The notes beneath the pieces are model-generated. The model searched no databases, was not told the DNA's origin, and saw only the letters and a list, made by a program, of their open reading frames with translations. From assembly GCA_013112585.1 (NCBI GenBank), contig JABFGH010000002.1:186001-250000 (forward strand): a stretch of 64,000 bases of DNA. Reading direction: 5' to 3'. Of the stretch, positions 17,001 through 25,466 are shown piece by piece. Position 1 is the stretch's first letter, and each line of letters starts with the position of its first letter. The position numbers were made by a program, and so were the translations under genes. The stretch is from Ignavibacteriota bacterium. Its GTDB lineage: Bacteria; Bacteroidota; Ignavibacteria; Ignavibacteriales; Melioribacteraceae.

Positions 17001-17652
17001 CATCGTTAGTGCTGAATGGAAAATTATCATAAATTATTTTATAGATTAAAATTCCAAATGAATAGAGATCGCATCTGTGATCAATGAATTCCTTTTTGAG
17101 AACTTCAGGTGCAATATATTCTGCCGTGCCTCTAACTTCTAATTCATCAATATTCGGGTAGAAAAATGTAAATCCAAAATCAATTAACTTTACTTGAATT
17201 AAATCATCTACTTCATTTATTAAAATATTTTCCGGCTTTAAATCGTAATAAATATAATTTGACTGGTGCAGATAATATAGAGTCGTTGAAATCTGCTTAA
17301 TTACTTCACGTAATACTTTTTCATTTTTAATTGATGGAAAATCCAATAGGGGAGTGCCTTCAAAATATTCAAGTACAATAAATTGGCTCGATAGCTGAAT
17401 TCCCCAATCTGTTCCTTCGTTTTCGTTAGCTTCAAGAATTGTTAACTTTTCATAAACTTTAATAATATTTTTACTATTAAAATTTGATAGATAATAATAC
17501 TCTCTTTCGAACGCTTTAATTTCTTCAATTTCGGCATTGGCAGGTAAAACTTTTATCGCAAATTTTTTATCATAAAACTCATCGGTACAAAGAAATACTG
17601 CACTTCTCCCTTCGCCAATTTTCTTCAATATTTTAAATCTATTATTAATCAT
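14074..17652 (-). CDS. Ser/Thr protein kinase-AAA ATPase-TPR signalling protein
   Basis: 1192 residues in three parts. Residues 1-265 are a Hanks-type kinase: glycine loop KKIGEGRSAVF (10-20), AIKVL (K34), catalytic loop YYDLKPEN (D137) and DFG (D158). The usual HRD is YYD here, so it is a non-RD kinase. Residues about 280-600 form a STAND/AAA-like ATPase with Walker A GTEGSGKS (312-319) and a FIVLIDDIN Walker B. The remainder is a long TPR array. This resembles PknK and the N-terminal half of HstK-type multidomain kinases. It overlaps the upstream permease gene by eight bases and is followed after three bases by the sigma-54 activator. This ties peptide import, phosphorylation and transcription in one apparent operon. 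Substrates are unknown. Confidence 0.92.
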   Translation of the reverse strand: MINNRFKILKKIGEGRSAVFLCTDEFYDKKFAIKVLPANAEIEEIKAFEREYYYLSNFNSKNIIKVYEKLTILEANENEGTDWGIQLSSQFIVLEYFEGTPLLDFPSIKNEKVLREVIKQISTTLYYLHQSNYIYYDLKPENILINEVDDLIQVKLIDFGFTFFYPNIDELEVRGTAEYIAPEVLKKEFIDHRCDLYSFGILIYKIIYDNFPFSTNDELEIYKAHISKEFNFPNCKYSDDIQTLVKRLLAKDPSERFETSLGILEHLGIEHEDKYKNEWIGAKCFSGESSAIAAIDYYLLSEDVGNVLALRGTEGSGKSILLKQIKANAEYVINIKNYPSQNNFDYWKKLVLQILYSNSIYTNLADEEIAMTKELVETNPPNLIESLKAVLLKITQSGKFIVLIDDINTADDFSLLILKQFVQVLQVNNVKTIISENSEKEYFSAIINNCQIFNLTPFSKNEIDNFLETSYASFFPKNEVLELIVRYSDLLPGSIRSFIKDLIALNILEFKKAGPVITNDEEKLIQLEKYQETIFSVRINNLTGDELMIAELLSLFDSQINIDDLEDLLKLKSGMFNSLLKNLSEKNILSAENINSSPMFTSESLKNHIYSRITDVKKLHHKAAVMLKNETGDLYSYELGRQFELAGKIDESYQCYLTEIEKAKLISAYTYQRKLLEHVAKLPLNDEQQLKVNFELCNVLLTIDALNECLEYIDETSIIVTNEKDKENLDIIKGICLIKLSRLDEGILLLKNKLEKLKDGSKRNELKIEIASAEFDLGNYETAYKFIVDVINDKDSTQETVGRGYTLMGLYEIYNNNDLDNAIVEFNNAQHVFEKSNLISRHAGIQLNLGNIYSMIGETSKAEKHWEKAVALNLEVGNFEQEAYIQLNYGIYNYNKLAFEKAIELYNRALNIFNTTGNTRGQGLVLSNLGEVYTTICEYQSAINSLEKAESLFIKTRNIEEEVQVIFQTCKYYFILGLIDELKSKYDTLENLISRNGLTAKHQQYLDYQKQLILVLDETQNADLSELIRLKNIFQEQGEQNEFAFLNFQIAYQMLDENKFPEAIETIRRDDFEKLCNQNKLIFAEREFIFGLIASKDNNLELSPSIEHYEKAFNALENESITELTWKVTFKIAEYYFNRGNLHKAKEFIVYSKSLLEFISKKIKNTKIKNAYLSIKERKSAVEQLEKFENKY

Positions 17653-18928
17653 TTTTTAATTTTGGATTGAGAAAGACGTTTAAGTTGTCGCCCAGATTTT
17701 TTGCAGTTAACAATGCTGCAACTAAAAATAAACTAGGAAAAAATATCATCCACCAAGCGGTTGTAATGTAACTTTGTCCCGATTGAATCATTGATCCCCA
17801 TGATGGGAATTCATTTCCAATACCTAAACTTAAATAGCTTAACGCAGCTTCAGCCAAAATTACATTCCCAAATTGAAAAATTATATTCACGATAATTGGT
17901 GCGGATATAACAGGTAATATTTCATTTATTAATAATTGAGGTTTTTTTAATCCTATCATTTGAGCAGATAAAAAATAATCTTTATTCTTTAATGAAACAA
18001 GTTCGGTTTTGGTAATCTTAAACAGGCTCATCCAGCCTGAAAAACCTAAAACAATTATTATTGAAAAAATTGAATTACCGAATAAACCGATTATCAGCAC
18101 TACTAAAAATATCATCGGAAAAGCTAAAAACATATCTGTAATTCGGCTGAGTGCTCTATCAATAAAGCCGCCTAATAGTCCTGCAAGTGCACCAAACGAA
18201 AATCCTAAAACTATAGAGATGAATACAGCTCCCAATCCGATTAATATTGAAACTCTTGTTCCGTAAATTAATCTGGTAAATATATCCCTGCCGAATTCAT
18301 CCGTGCCGAACAAATATATTTTTGAATAAACTATCGGAGAATTATTTTTATTTTCAAATTGTGAAGGTTCAAAAGTTTTAACAGTATTATTTTGATGAAC
18401 ATAAATAAGCGAATCTATCGAGATCTTACTAAAAAAAATCAGGCTTTCATCAAACTCTTGCTTTACAATTCTATTCTTTTTTTGAACAAAATTAATTACA
18501 TCATTGCTATCAACAGTATTGTTTGAAAATCTTAAATACTCAACCTTGCTCAGCGGAGGTAATAATTTTGTAACACTTAAATTCTTCTGAAAGTTTGGGT
18601 TTTTATTTGTAATAATTGGTGCAAAGAGAATTACAAAAATAATAACAGCTACTGAGATGTTTGTAAAGTTTAGATGTACAGATACGGCATTAAACTTTTT
18701 TCTTAAAACAATAGATAAAATAGGAAGCGCGAGTAAAAGCACTGCACTCAAAAAGTAATCTAACAACTTTAAGCTGGTTAAATTAATTGTTATTCTAAAA
18801 TCAGATAGCAATAATAAAATGTAACTAATAAAAAGTGAAAGAATATTGAATTCAGTTTCAAATCTGAATAACAGAAGAATTATTGATAAGATAAAAACCA
18901 AACTCGATATTTTAACTTTGTTCTTCAC
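17645..18928 (-). CDS. Oligopeptide ABC transporter permease, DppC/OppC type
   Basis: Inner-membrane subunit of a peptide/nickel-class importer. At 427 residues it is about 120 longer than a usual DppC. The N-terminal ~190 residues contain several extra hydrophobic segments and a hydrophilic loop (VEYLRFSNNTVDSNDV), followed by the OppC core. That core has LFGTDEFGRDIFTRLIYGTR, the family hallmark, AGLLGGFIDRALSRITDMFL, and an EAA-like coupling loop near MIGLKKPQLLINEILP. It directly abuts the DppB-type gene upstream and overlaps the kinase/AAA/TPR gene downstream by eight bases. Confidence 0.9.
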   Translation of the reverse strand: MKNKVKISSLVFILSIILLLFRFETEFNILSLFISYILLLLSDFRITINLTSLKLLDYFLSAVLLLALPILSIVLRKKFNAVSVHLNFTNISVAVIIFVILFAPIITNKNPNFQKNLSVTKLLPPLSKVEYLRFSNNTVDSNDVINFVQKKNRIVKQEFDESLIFFSKISIDSLIYVHQNNTVKTFEPSQFENKNNSPIVYSKIYLFGTDEFGRDIFTRLIYGTRVSILIGLGAVFISIVLGFSFGALAGLLGGFIDRALSRITDMFLAFPMIFLVVLIIGLFGNSIFSIIIVLGFSGWMSLFKITKTELVSLKNKDYFLSAQMIGLKKPQLLINEILPVISAPIIVNIIFQFGNVILAEAALSYLSLGIGNEFPSWGSMIQSGQSYITTAWWMIFFPSLFLVAALLTAKNLGDNLNVFLNPKLKND

Positions 18929-19915
18929 TTAACCGTTTATCTCTTGAATCATTCGTTTATCAATTTTGAATTTTATTAGATCGGCAGCTAAGTTTGAAAA
19001 AACAACAGCAACCGATGCTATAAAAGAACAGCCCACAACTAACGGGTAGTCTCTAAGCATAATTGAATCTATCATCAGTCTTCCGAAACCCGGCAGTGAA
19101 AAAATAACTTCAGTGATCAATGTTCCGCTAAGCAATAAACCAAGCTCAATACCTGCAATAGAAATAAGCGGGTTTACTGCATTTGGTAAAATGTGTTTGA
19201 AAAATATTTTTTTATTTGAATAACCATTTGCGTGTAGATTTAGTACGAACGGTTCCTGCATTACGTTTACAATATTATCCCGCAAGTATTTATAAAAAAT
19301 AGCTATACCGCCCAATGAGAGTGTAATTAAAGGAAGAAATAGATGATGGGCGTAATCTATAAGTTTATTCAAAAAAGATTGATCATAACTATTAAATGAA
19401 GACAAGCCTGAGGAAGGGAACAAATTTAATTGCACTGAAAATATTAGTACTAAAAATAAACCGGCAACAAAAACCGGAGTCACATAAAATAAAATTGCTA
19501 ATTTGTTCAGTAGTTTATCAACAAAGCCGTTTATATTTTTTACAGAATAAATTGCTAAAAATAAACTAACTAAAATTTGAAAAATAAATACAATTGCAGC
19601 AAATATTAATGTGAAGGGTAAAAATTCCCAAATTACTTTTAATACCGGCATGCGATGGTTGTAGGAAATACCAAAATCACCCTTGGCTAAATTTATTACA
19701 AAGCTAAGGTATTGCAGCGGCAGAGGCTCATTCAGGTTAAATGATTCAGCAACGCTTTCTTTTAGCTGCGGACTTAATTCAGGGGAAATATATTTTTGGG
19801 TTGGGTCACCGGGTGAAATACGGACTAAAATAAATATGAAAGTGATTATTAAAAATATAGTTAATAATGATGAAAAAAATCGCTTTAGAATTTTAGCGTA
19901 TATATTATTTTTCAT
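18929..19915 (-). CDS. Oligopeptide ABC transporter permease, DppB/OppB type
   Basis: 328 residues, six predicted membrane helices, with the OppB landmarks RISPGDPTQKY near the N terminus, LNEPLPLQYLSFVINLAKGD, a central GLFLVLIFSVQLNLFPSSG, the coupling loop ANGYSNKKIFFKHILPNAVN, and TEVIFSLPGFGRLMIDSI. It forms the heteromeric channel with the DppC-type subunit encoded with no gap downstream. The binding-protein gene ends seven bases upstream. Peptide size preference cannot be read from the permease. Confidence 0.93.
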   Translation of the reverse strand: MKNNIYAKILKRFFSSLLTIFLIITFIFILVRISPGDPTQKYISPELSPQLKESVAESFNLNEPLPLQYLSFVINLAKGDFGISYNHRMPVLKVIWEFLPFTLIFAAIVFIFQILVSLFLAIYSVKNINGFVDKLLNKLAILFYVTPVFVAGLFLVLIFSVQLNLFPSSGLSSFNSYDQSFLNKLIDYAHHLFLPLITLSLGGIAIFYKYLRDNIVNVMQEPFVLNLHANGYSNKKIFFKHILPNAVNPLISIAGIELGLLLSGTLITEVIFSLPGFGRLMIDSIMLRDYPLVVGCSFIASVAVVFSNLAADLIKFKIDKRMIQEING

Positions 19916-19922
19916 ATTCTAT

Positions 19923-21575
19923 CTATTTTACTAAACTCCAATCCCAGCAAGCATGGATGGCGCCTAAAGGATTTACATCTATGTTTTTAATTCTGCTGTT
20001 ATATGCAACAATATTATCAACCCAATATAAAAATGTTACCGGTTCTTCATTATGAATTATTTTTTGAAATTCTTTCAATAAATTAATTTTATTTTGCTCG
20101 TCACTTTCATTATTAAATTCAGTAATAATTCTATCAACATTTTCGTTTTGATAAGATTGAAAATTTAGAGGCGCCTGTTCAAAATTTGAATGCCAATAAA
20201 CCGAAAGTTCTATTGGTATTGGAATATACCACGCCGCCATCCAAGCATTCATTTTTCTATCATATAGATTATCTATAAATTGTCCAAGTTCAAGAGACTT
20301 AATGCTTACATCAATACCCACTGCTTTAAGGTTGTTTTTAATTACAGTTGCAGCAAAATCTCTGCGCGGGTTACCTGCGGGTATAAATAGATCAAACTTA
20401 AATTCGACATTATCTTTTTCAATTATCCCGTTAAAATCTGTATCAGTCCAACCCTCCTCAGCAAGTATTAGTTTTGCTAATTCAGGATTGTATTGATATG
20501 GTTCAATACTTTTTTTAATTGCATTTTCAAAAATTGGTGCAACAGGGGTACTCGCTAAACTTCCATAACCGTAAAGAAATTCATTTAATATTTCATTTCG
20601 GTTTATTGCATGTGTTAAGGCTTTTCTAACATTAATATTCCCGAAAAAAATATTCGGTTCAATTTTCTTCTGCTCAAATTTTTCTATGTCAATATTACTC
20701 CAGCCAACATAATCGTACTCCCTGCCAACAACGCTCTTAATAATAATATTTTTGTCGGTTTCATTTAATTTATGAGCATCGTCCGGTTTTACTTTATCAA
20801 TAAAATCAATTTCTTCGTTTTCTAATTGTATTAGCTGCGAGTTATAATCAGGTATAATCTTAAATAATATCTTATCAATACTGTTATCCGCCGCTAAAAA
20901 TGAATTTCTGTTTAATGTTAATTCAATTAGACTATTTTTATTCCAACGCGTTAATTTGTAAGGTCCGTTAGTTACCGGATTAGAATTTATATCAGCAGTT
21001 TCAAAATCGGAGTAATCAATTCCTTCAAACATATGTTTGGGTATAATCGGCATGTCAATATCAAAGTAAGATGGGATTGAATTATTTTTGAAATGAATTA
21101 TAATTTTATTCTCAGACATAATCTCGAACGATTTTGAGATATCAATATGATTATCGGAATCCAAAATAAAATTATCGAACAAACCGAAAAATTTACTGTT
21201 AACCTTAGGATGAGAATAAGCATCGAATGAAAATACTACATCCTCACTTGTAACAGGTTTACCATCGGACCAACTAACATTGCGGCGTAAATTTATTGTA
21301 ATGCTCGATGAGTCTTCAGACCAAATGATATTTTCAGCCAGCATAAACTCTGTTCTTAAATCCGATATTTTATTATCCCAGCTGTGCTTTACTAATGAAA
21401 GATAGAGAAGTTCACTTATTCTACCTTCATTTACAGAGAACGAAAACATTGGATTAAAACTCTGAACATCTTCATCAATTCCAATTATAACACGGTTTAA
21501 ATTAGTAGGCTCACTTTGACAACTGATAATCAGAAGTGATAAGAAAACAATTAAGGCTGGTAAATTTCTTTTCAT
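19923..21575 (-). CDS. Peptide-binding lipoprotein of the ABC importer (SBP family 5)
   Basis: Solute-binding protein of the DppA/OppA class. The frame is open to 21626, but the start at 21575 gives a clean lipoprotein signal (MKRNLPALIVFLSLLIISCQ, lipid on the Cys) and a 550-residue product, so I use it. Typical SBP_bac_5 blocks are NLRRNVSWSDGKPVTSEDVV, TNGPYKLTRWNKNSLIELTL, ALTHAINRNEIL and IHNEEPVTFLYWVDNIVAYN. It is anchored outside the inner membrane and feeds peptides to the permeases encoded directly downstream. The upstream region of only about 75 bases is shared with the divergent ATPase gene. Confidence 0.93.
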   Translation of the reverse strand: MKRNLPALIVFLSLLIISCQSEPTNLNRVIIGIDEDVQSFNPMFSFSVNEGRISELLYLSLVKHSWDNKISDLRTEFMLAENIIWSEDSSSITINLRRNVSWSDGKPVTSEDVVFSFDAYSHPKVNSKFFGLFDNFILDSDNHIDISKSFEIMSENKIIIHFKNNSIPSYFDIDMPIIPKHMFEGIDYSDFETADINSNPVTNGPYKLTRWNKNSLIELTLNRNSFLAADNSIDKILFKIIPDYNSQLIQLENEEIDFIDKVKPDDAHKLNETDKNIIIKSVVGREYDYVGWSNIDIEKFEQKKIEPNIFFGNINVRKALTHAINRNEILNEFLYGYGSLASTPVAPIFENAIKKSIEPYQYNPELAKLILAEEGWTDTDFNGIIEKDNVEFKFDLFIPAGNPRRDFAATVIKNNLKAVGIDVSIKSLELGQFIDNLYDRKMNAWMAAWYIPIPIELSVYWHSNFEQAPLNFQSYQNENVDRIITEFNNESDEQNKINLLKEFQKIIHNEEPVTFLYWVDNIVAYNSRIKNIDVNPLGAIHACWDWSLVK

Positions 21576-21650
21576 AGGTTTATTTAATGAAATATTAAAA
21601 TTTAACTTTAATTTATTATTTTGCATTATAAATTACAAAAGAAGAAAAAA

Positions 21651-22406
21651 TTGCTGAAAGTAAAAATAAACAGGATAAAACTTAAGCAAACCATAACTAA
21701 TAAAACATTGCTTAATAAAATTAATTTTGAATTATACCCAAATATGGTTTATACAATTTTGGGTAAAAACGGAGCGGGCAAAACAAGTTTAATAAATTCT
21801 ATTCTTCTACTTCTTAATAAAAGAGATTATCAAAGTGATTGCAGCGTAATATTCAACGGGGTAGATCTTTATAAAATTAGTGAAGAGGAATTAAGAACTC
21901 TTAGAAAAGAAAAAATTAAATATGTTTTTCAGGATGCGCAAAAAAGTTTTGATCAGCTAAAAAATATAGGTTACTATTTTAATTCATTGGATTATGACAA
22001 TAACAAACTTGATGAACTCTTAGATTTTTTTAAGCTGCCTAAAAGAAATAAATTGTTTCTACTTTACCCTTATGAATTAAGTGTCGGCATGGCACAGAGA
22101 ATCAGTTTTATATTAGCCTTAGCCGCAGAGCCAAAATTAATTATACTTGACGAACCGACATCTTCGGTTGATAGCGTTATTGCAAATTTGTTTTTAATAA
22201 AGATTAAAGAATTTGTGAAGAAAAAGGATAATTCAATTTTGATAATTACACAAGATTTGCTATTTGCAGAAAAGGTTAGTGATGAAATTGCTTACTTATC
22301 TAACGGCAGTCTTACGGAATTTATTCCGCCCGAAAAATTTTTCTCCGAAGATCAATCGGGTGAATTAAATGAATTAGTTGAATTCTATAAATCTATTAAA
22401 GAGTAA
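21651..22406 (+). CDS. ABC importer ATP-binding subunit, DppD-like
   Basis: ATPase with Walker A LGKNGAGKTS, signature LSVGMAQR, Walker B LIILDEPTSS and the H-loop region replaced by ITQDLLFAEK. There is no ATG at the head of the frame. Either TTG at 21621 (261 residues) or TTG at 21651 (251 residues, preceded by GAAG) could start it, and I prefer the second because it leaves a divergent promoter gap. The H-loop His of most ABC ATPases appears as Q in this copy, which may mean it hydrolyses poorly and relies on a partner. It is divergent from the binding-protein gene and should pair with the DppF-like ATPase at 26642-27406. Confidence 0.85.
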   Translation: MLKVKINRIKLKQTITNKTLLNKINFELYPNMVYTILGKNGAGKTSLINSILLLLNKRDYQSDCSVIFNGVDLYKISEEELRTLRKEKIKYVFQDAQKSFDQLKNIGYYFNSLDYDNNKLDELLDFFKLPKRNKLFLLYPYELSVGMAQRISFILALAAEPKLIILDEPTSSVDSVIANLFLIKIKEFVKKKDNSILIITQDLLFAEKVSDEIAYLSNGSLTEFIPPEKFFSEDQSGELNELVEFYKSIKE

Positions 22407-22409
22407 CTA

Positions 22410-25385
22410 TTAATTTTTAAGCAGCTTCAGCGAAACAAACCATTCGGCATTATTACTATTTTTCCACCATGCATTTGCCGCACCGGCAGTAATTGTAGAT
22501 TCTAGGTTAAACCAATGTTTAAAAACAAAGCTGACTTGCCCGCCAATGTTAACCCATCTATCGGCTTCAGGGAAATTTAGTACTAATCCTTGACTGTAAA
22601 TTGAAACATCTATATGAGTTAAGATATGTTTGCCGATAAAACTTAAACTGCTGAATCTGATAGGAGGAAAACTATTTTCAATTAATATTTTTCCAAATGA
22701 GTTTGCCGGTAAGCTGTAAATTGAAGTCCCGGGAAAACGGAATACATCTCTGAATTGTTTAACATCAATGTTCTCTACATATCTGTTGCCAAATCCGCCA
22801 AAATAAAATTTAGCTTGAGGAATGTTTTTATTTTCATGATGATAACCGCCTGCAAAATTTAAGTGAAGTACATTGTGCGACCCAAACCACGTTGTAAAAA
22901 AACTCCACTCGCTAAAAACTTGGGCGGCGTATTCAGGTTTTTTCGGACTCTGTCCAAAACCGACTAATGACAGTTTGAATTCATTCCCGTGTTCATATCC
23001 CGAACTACCAATACTGCGTCTTAAATATTTTGAACTAAAAACAGTTTGCCCAACTAAAAAGTCTTCGCCTGAAACAGGAATTAAATTATCGTTAAAAAAT
23101 TCTATTCCTGTGTAATAAGTAAATTCAGTTTTTTGTTTAATCTTAAGCGGATTATCATAGTACCAAAAATTTGTATATCCGATATTGACACTTGTACCGA
23201 CCATACCTCGTTTTCTTTCGTTAAAGATATCGTAAAAATCGGGTGCATTGTGTTCAACTCTTAATTCAAAAATTTTCTTGAACTCATATTTACCCATCAC
23301 ATGATAATAGGGGAGCGGTGAATTTTTTTTGAATGGTGTAACTCCAAATTCCAGACTTAAATCGTGAGTTATAAGCGGATCAGAAATATGAGTATAGAAA
23401 CCTACCATAATTTCTTTTTGGAATCCGCTTACAACCGGAACAAAGGAGATAATATCTAAATTGGCTAATGAATTGTATGATTTATCAATAATATAATTTG
23501 TTGAATCAATAATTTTTTCATCGGGGTAAATAGTCCATTTAAATATATCGGGATGCAAATCAATTATATTCTGTCCTAAGTATTTAATTGCGGGTAAGTG
23601 ATCTACCTTTTTGTTCGGTATCTCAACGGGCAAAAATCCATCGTAATGATATTCAAATGCAAAGATTTTATCATCACTTAAATAAATCGGTTTGAAAAGT
23701 CCGGTAATTGAATGGGATATTGGATAAACGGTTTCATCAATTAAATCATAACGGTATATATTAGATACTCCATTTGTGAATGCATTAAAATAAATTGAGC
23801 TGCCATCACTATTCCATGATGGATTTTCGGGGCTTCCTTTTGTGTAGATTTCATCAAATTGAAATCTGCCCTCTGTTAAAATAGATTCAGAATCGGCAAT
23901 TACCAATGACTGGCTTCCATTAGAAAGATGAATTACTGCGGCAAGTTTTTCTCCGTTTGGACTAATAGATAACTGAGTTAGATCTTCACCAACTTTAAAA
24001 GTTACCAACCCATTTAGTTTTTGATAGGGGTAGTCAGAATAGACAAGTGAGGCACTACCACCGGAATGCTGTACACCCCACATCTCATTTGTCTTATCCG
24101 CAACAGTTATCGCCCCGACTCGATAATCCTCAAATAGCAGTTGCTTATCCTCAGTGGCTAAATGAATTGACCGGATATCGCGGTAAAGCTGGTTGTTATT
24201 TGTCGTATAATAAAATTTATTTTTTGTTGAAGAGAATGCTGTTGAAGCAACTTGATGCAGAATAGGTGTTGGCAGTGTTTCAATGTCTTCACTTTTTCCC
24301 GTGCGCAAATATAATTTTTGAATTGTCGCCAGTTTGTCGGCGTTATGATATCCAAAAATAACACTGCCGGTCACTCTATCATAATAGGGCTGTGTTACCC
24401 AGCCAAAAGTTTTTTTATATAGAGGTGTAACTTTTGTTGTTGGAATAGAAATTAATTTTTTGATGTTTGCAGCCTGAAATTCAATTTCGAACCTTACAAA
24501 GTTTTCCCATTCATCCTCTAATGAAGAATCGAATGTATCTTTAAACTTGCTGTAAAAACTTTTATAAAATTCGCCATCTTTAACTTTAAACCACTTAACT
24601 AATTTATCAACCCCATATTTGATTGAAAGATAAGAGGCAAATCTTCCTCCATATATATAGAATAGTTTTTCCAAATAAATAGTTGTTAAACTAGTTTTAG
24701 AAACTAGTTCAATTGGGCATGGAAAATTTTGAGAATTATGCACCATTGCTCTAAAAAACATTTCATCAAAACTTCCAAGCACTCTTCCGTAGCCACCGCT
24801 TAACCAGGTTTCCCAAAATACCGCGATCGATTCTTGATGCCAATGCGGTGTATAGCGGGAATAGTTTGTGAGTAAACTGTAAAGAATAGTCATCGGGTGC
24901 TGCTGCTCCGGCTGCACTTTTGAAAAGAGTGTTCTAAAGAAATTTTCCCAATCAGTTGCCGCATCATTTACCACCACATGTACAAGTTCGTGATTAAGCA
25001 GCCACTGGAATCTTTCATTGTAAGGAATATTTTCATACCCCGGTTCAAAAGGTTCAATCTCTAATCTTATAAAGTTCTGTGGCACTGAAGTAGCGGATGC
25101 AAATCCATAATCATAAACGTCATAAGTATTGATAATTATTTTTTCGCTGGGGGTATAATTGAATATTTCTGAGAGCTTAGCTAAAGATTTTTCTGCTGAT
25201 TCCAAAATATGTTTGGCTAAATGGGAATGAGATTCTCTATAAACTACTTTAAAATTTTTACTTTCTTTTATCAGCCAATCATTACTGCCATAGATGCTAA
25301 AGGCAGAAAAAAATGATAAGAAGACACTTAGCTGAACTATTTTTCTAATAAAGTTTTTAGGGATAAGCAATTTGCAGAGTTCCAC
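22410..25385 (-). CDS. Secreted HExxH metallopeptidase with beta-propeller and barrel-like C terminus
   Basis: 991 residues with a hydrophobic N terminus (about 12-33) acting as a signal. Residues about 40-300 resemble a gluzincin peptidase: NHELVHVVVND (H132, E133, H136), then a downstream WHQESIAVFWETWLSGG, where a glutamate could be the third zinc ligand. The middle (about 330-640) has WD40/TolB-like propeller repeats (SISPNGEKLAAVIH, SWNSDGSSIYFNAFTNGV). The last ~330 residues are beta-rich, with alternating aromatic strands, as in outer-membrane barrels. It ends three bases from the convergent DppD-like ATPase and lies just downstream of the repeat-protein gene on the same strand. Substrate is unknown. 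A role in cutting the repeat protein is possible but only inferred. Confidence 0.78.
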   Translation of the reverse strand: MELCKLLIPKNFIRKIVQLSVFLSFFSAFSIYGSNDWLIKESKNFKVVYRESHSHLAKHILESAEKSLAKLSEIFNYTPSEKIIINTYDVYDYGFASATSVPQNFIRLEIEPFEPGYENIPYNERFQWLLNHELVHVVVNDAATDWENFFRTLFSKVQPEQQHPMTILYSLLTNYSRYTPHWHQESIAVFWETWLSGGYGRVLGSFDEMFFRAMVHNSQNFPCPIELVSKTSLTTIYLEKLFYIYGGRFASYLSIKYGVDKLVKWFKVKDGEFYKSFYSKFKDTFDSSLEDEWENFVRFEIEFQAANIKKLISIPTTKVTPLYKKTFGWVTQPYYDRVTGSVIFGYHNADKLATIQKLYLRTGKSEDIETLPTPILHQVASTAFSSTKNKFYYTTNNNQLYRDIRSIHLATEDKQLLFEDYRVGAITVADKTNEMWGVQHSGGSASLVYSDYPYQKLNGLVTFKVGEDLTQLSISPNGEKLAAVIHLSNGSQSLVIADSESILTEGRFQFDEIYTKGSPENPSWNSDGSSIYFNAFTNGVSNIYRYDLIDETVYPISHSITGLFKPIYLSDDKIFAFEYHYDGFLPVEIPNKKVDHLPAIKYLGQNIIDLHPDIFKWTIYPDEKIIDSTNYIIDKSYNSLANLDIISFVPVVSGFQKEIMVGFYTHISDPLITHDLSLEFGVTPFKKNSPLPYYHVMGKYEFKKIFELRVEHNAPDFYDIFNERKRGMVGTSVNIGYTNFWYYDNPLKIKQKTEFTYYTGIEFFNDNLIPVSGEDFLVGQTVFSSKYLRRSIGSSGYEHGNEFKLSLVGFGQSPKKPEYAAQVFSEWSFFTTWFGSHNVLHLNFAGGYHHENKNIPQAKFYFGGFGNRYVENIDVKQFRDVFRFPGTSIYSLPANSFGKILIENSFPPIRFSSLSFIGKHILTHIDVSIYSQGLVLNFPEADRWVNIGGQVSFVFKHWFNLESTITAGAANAWWKNSNNAEWFVSLKLLKN

Positions 25386-25406
25386 AATTTTAATCAGTAC
25401 AATTTA

Positions 25407-25437
25407 TAAAAAAAAGCCTTCAATAATTGAAGGCTTA
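25407..25437 (-). terminator. Intrinsic terminator after the repeat-protein gene
   Basis: An almost perfect hairpin (AAGCCTTCAA and TTGAAGGCTT arms) whose minus-strand transcript ends in a U-run. It separates the repeat-protein gene from the metallopeptidase gene and would end most transcripts there. Confidence 0.8.
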
Positions 25438-25466
25438 AATTACAAAATTTTATTGCAAACTTTGAA

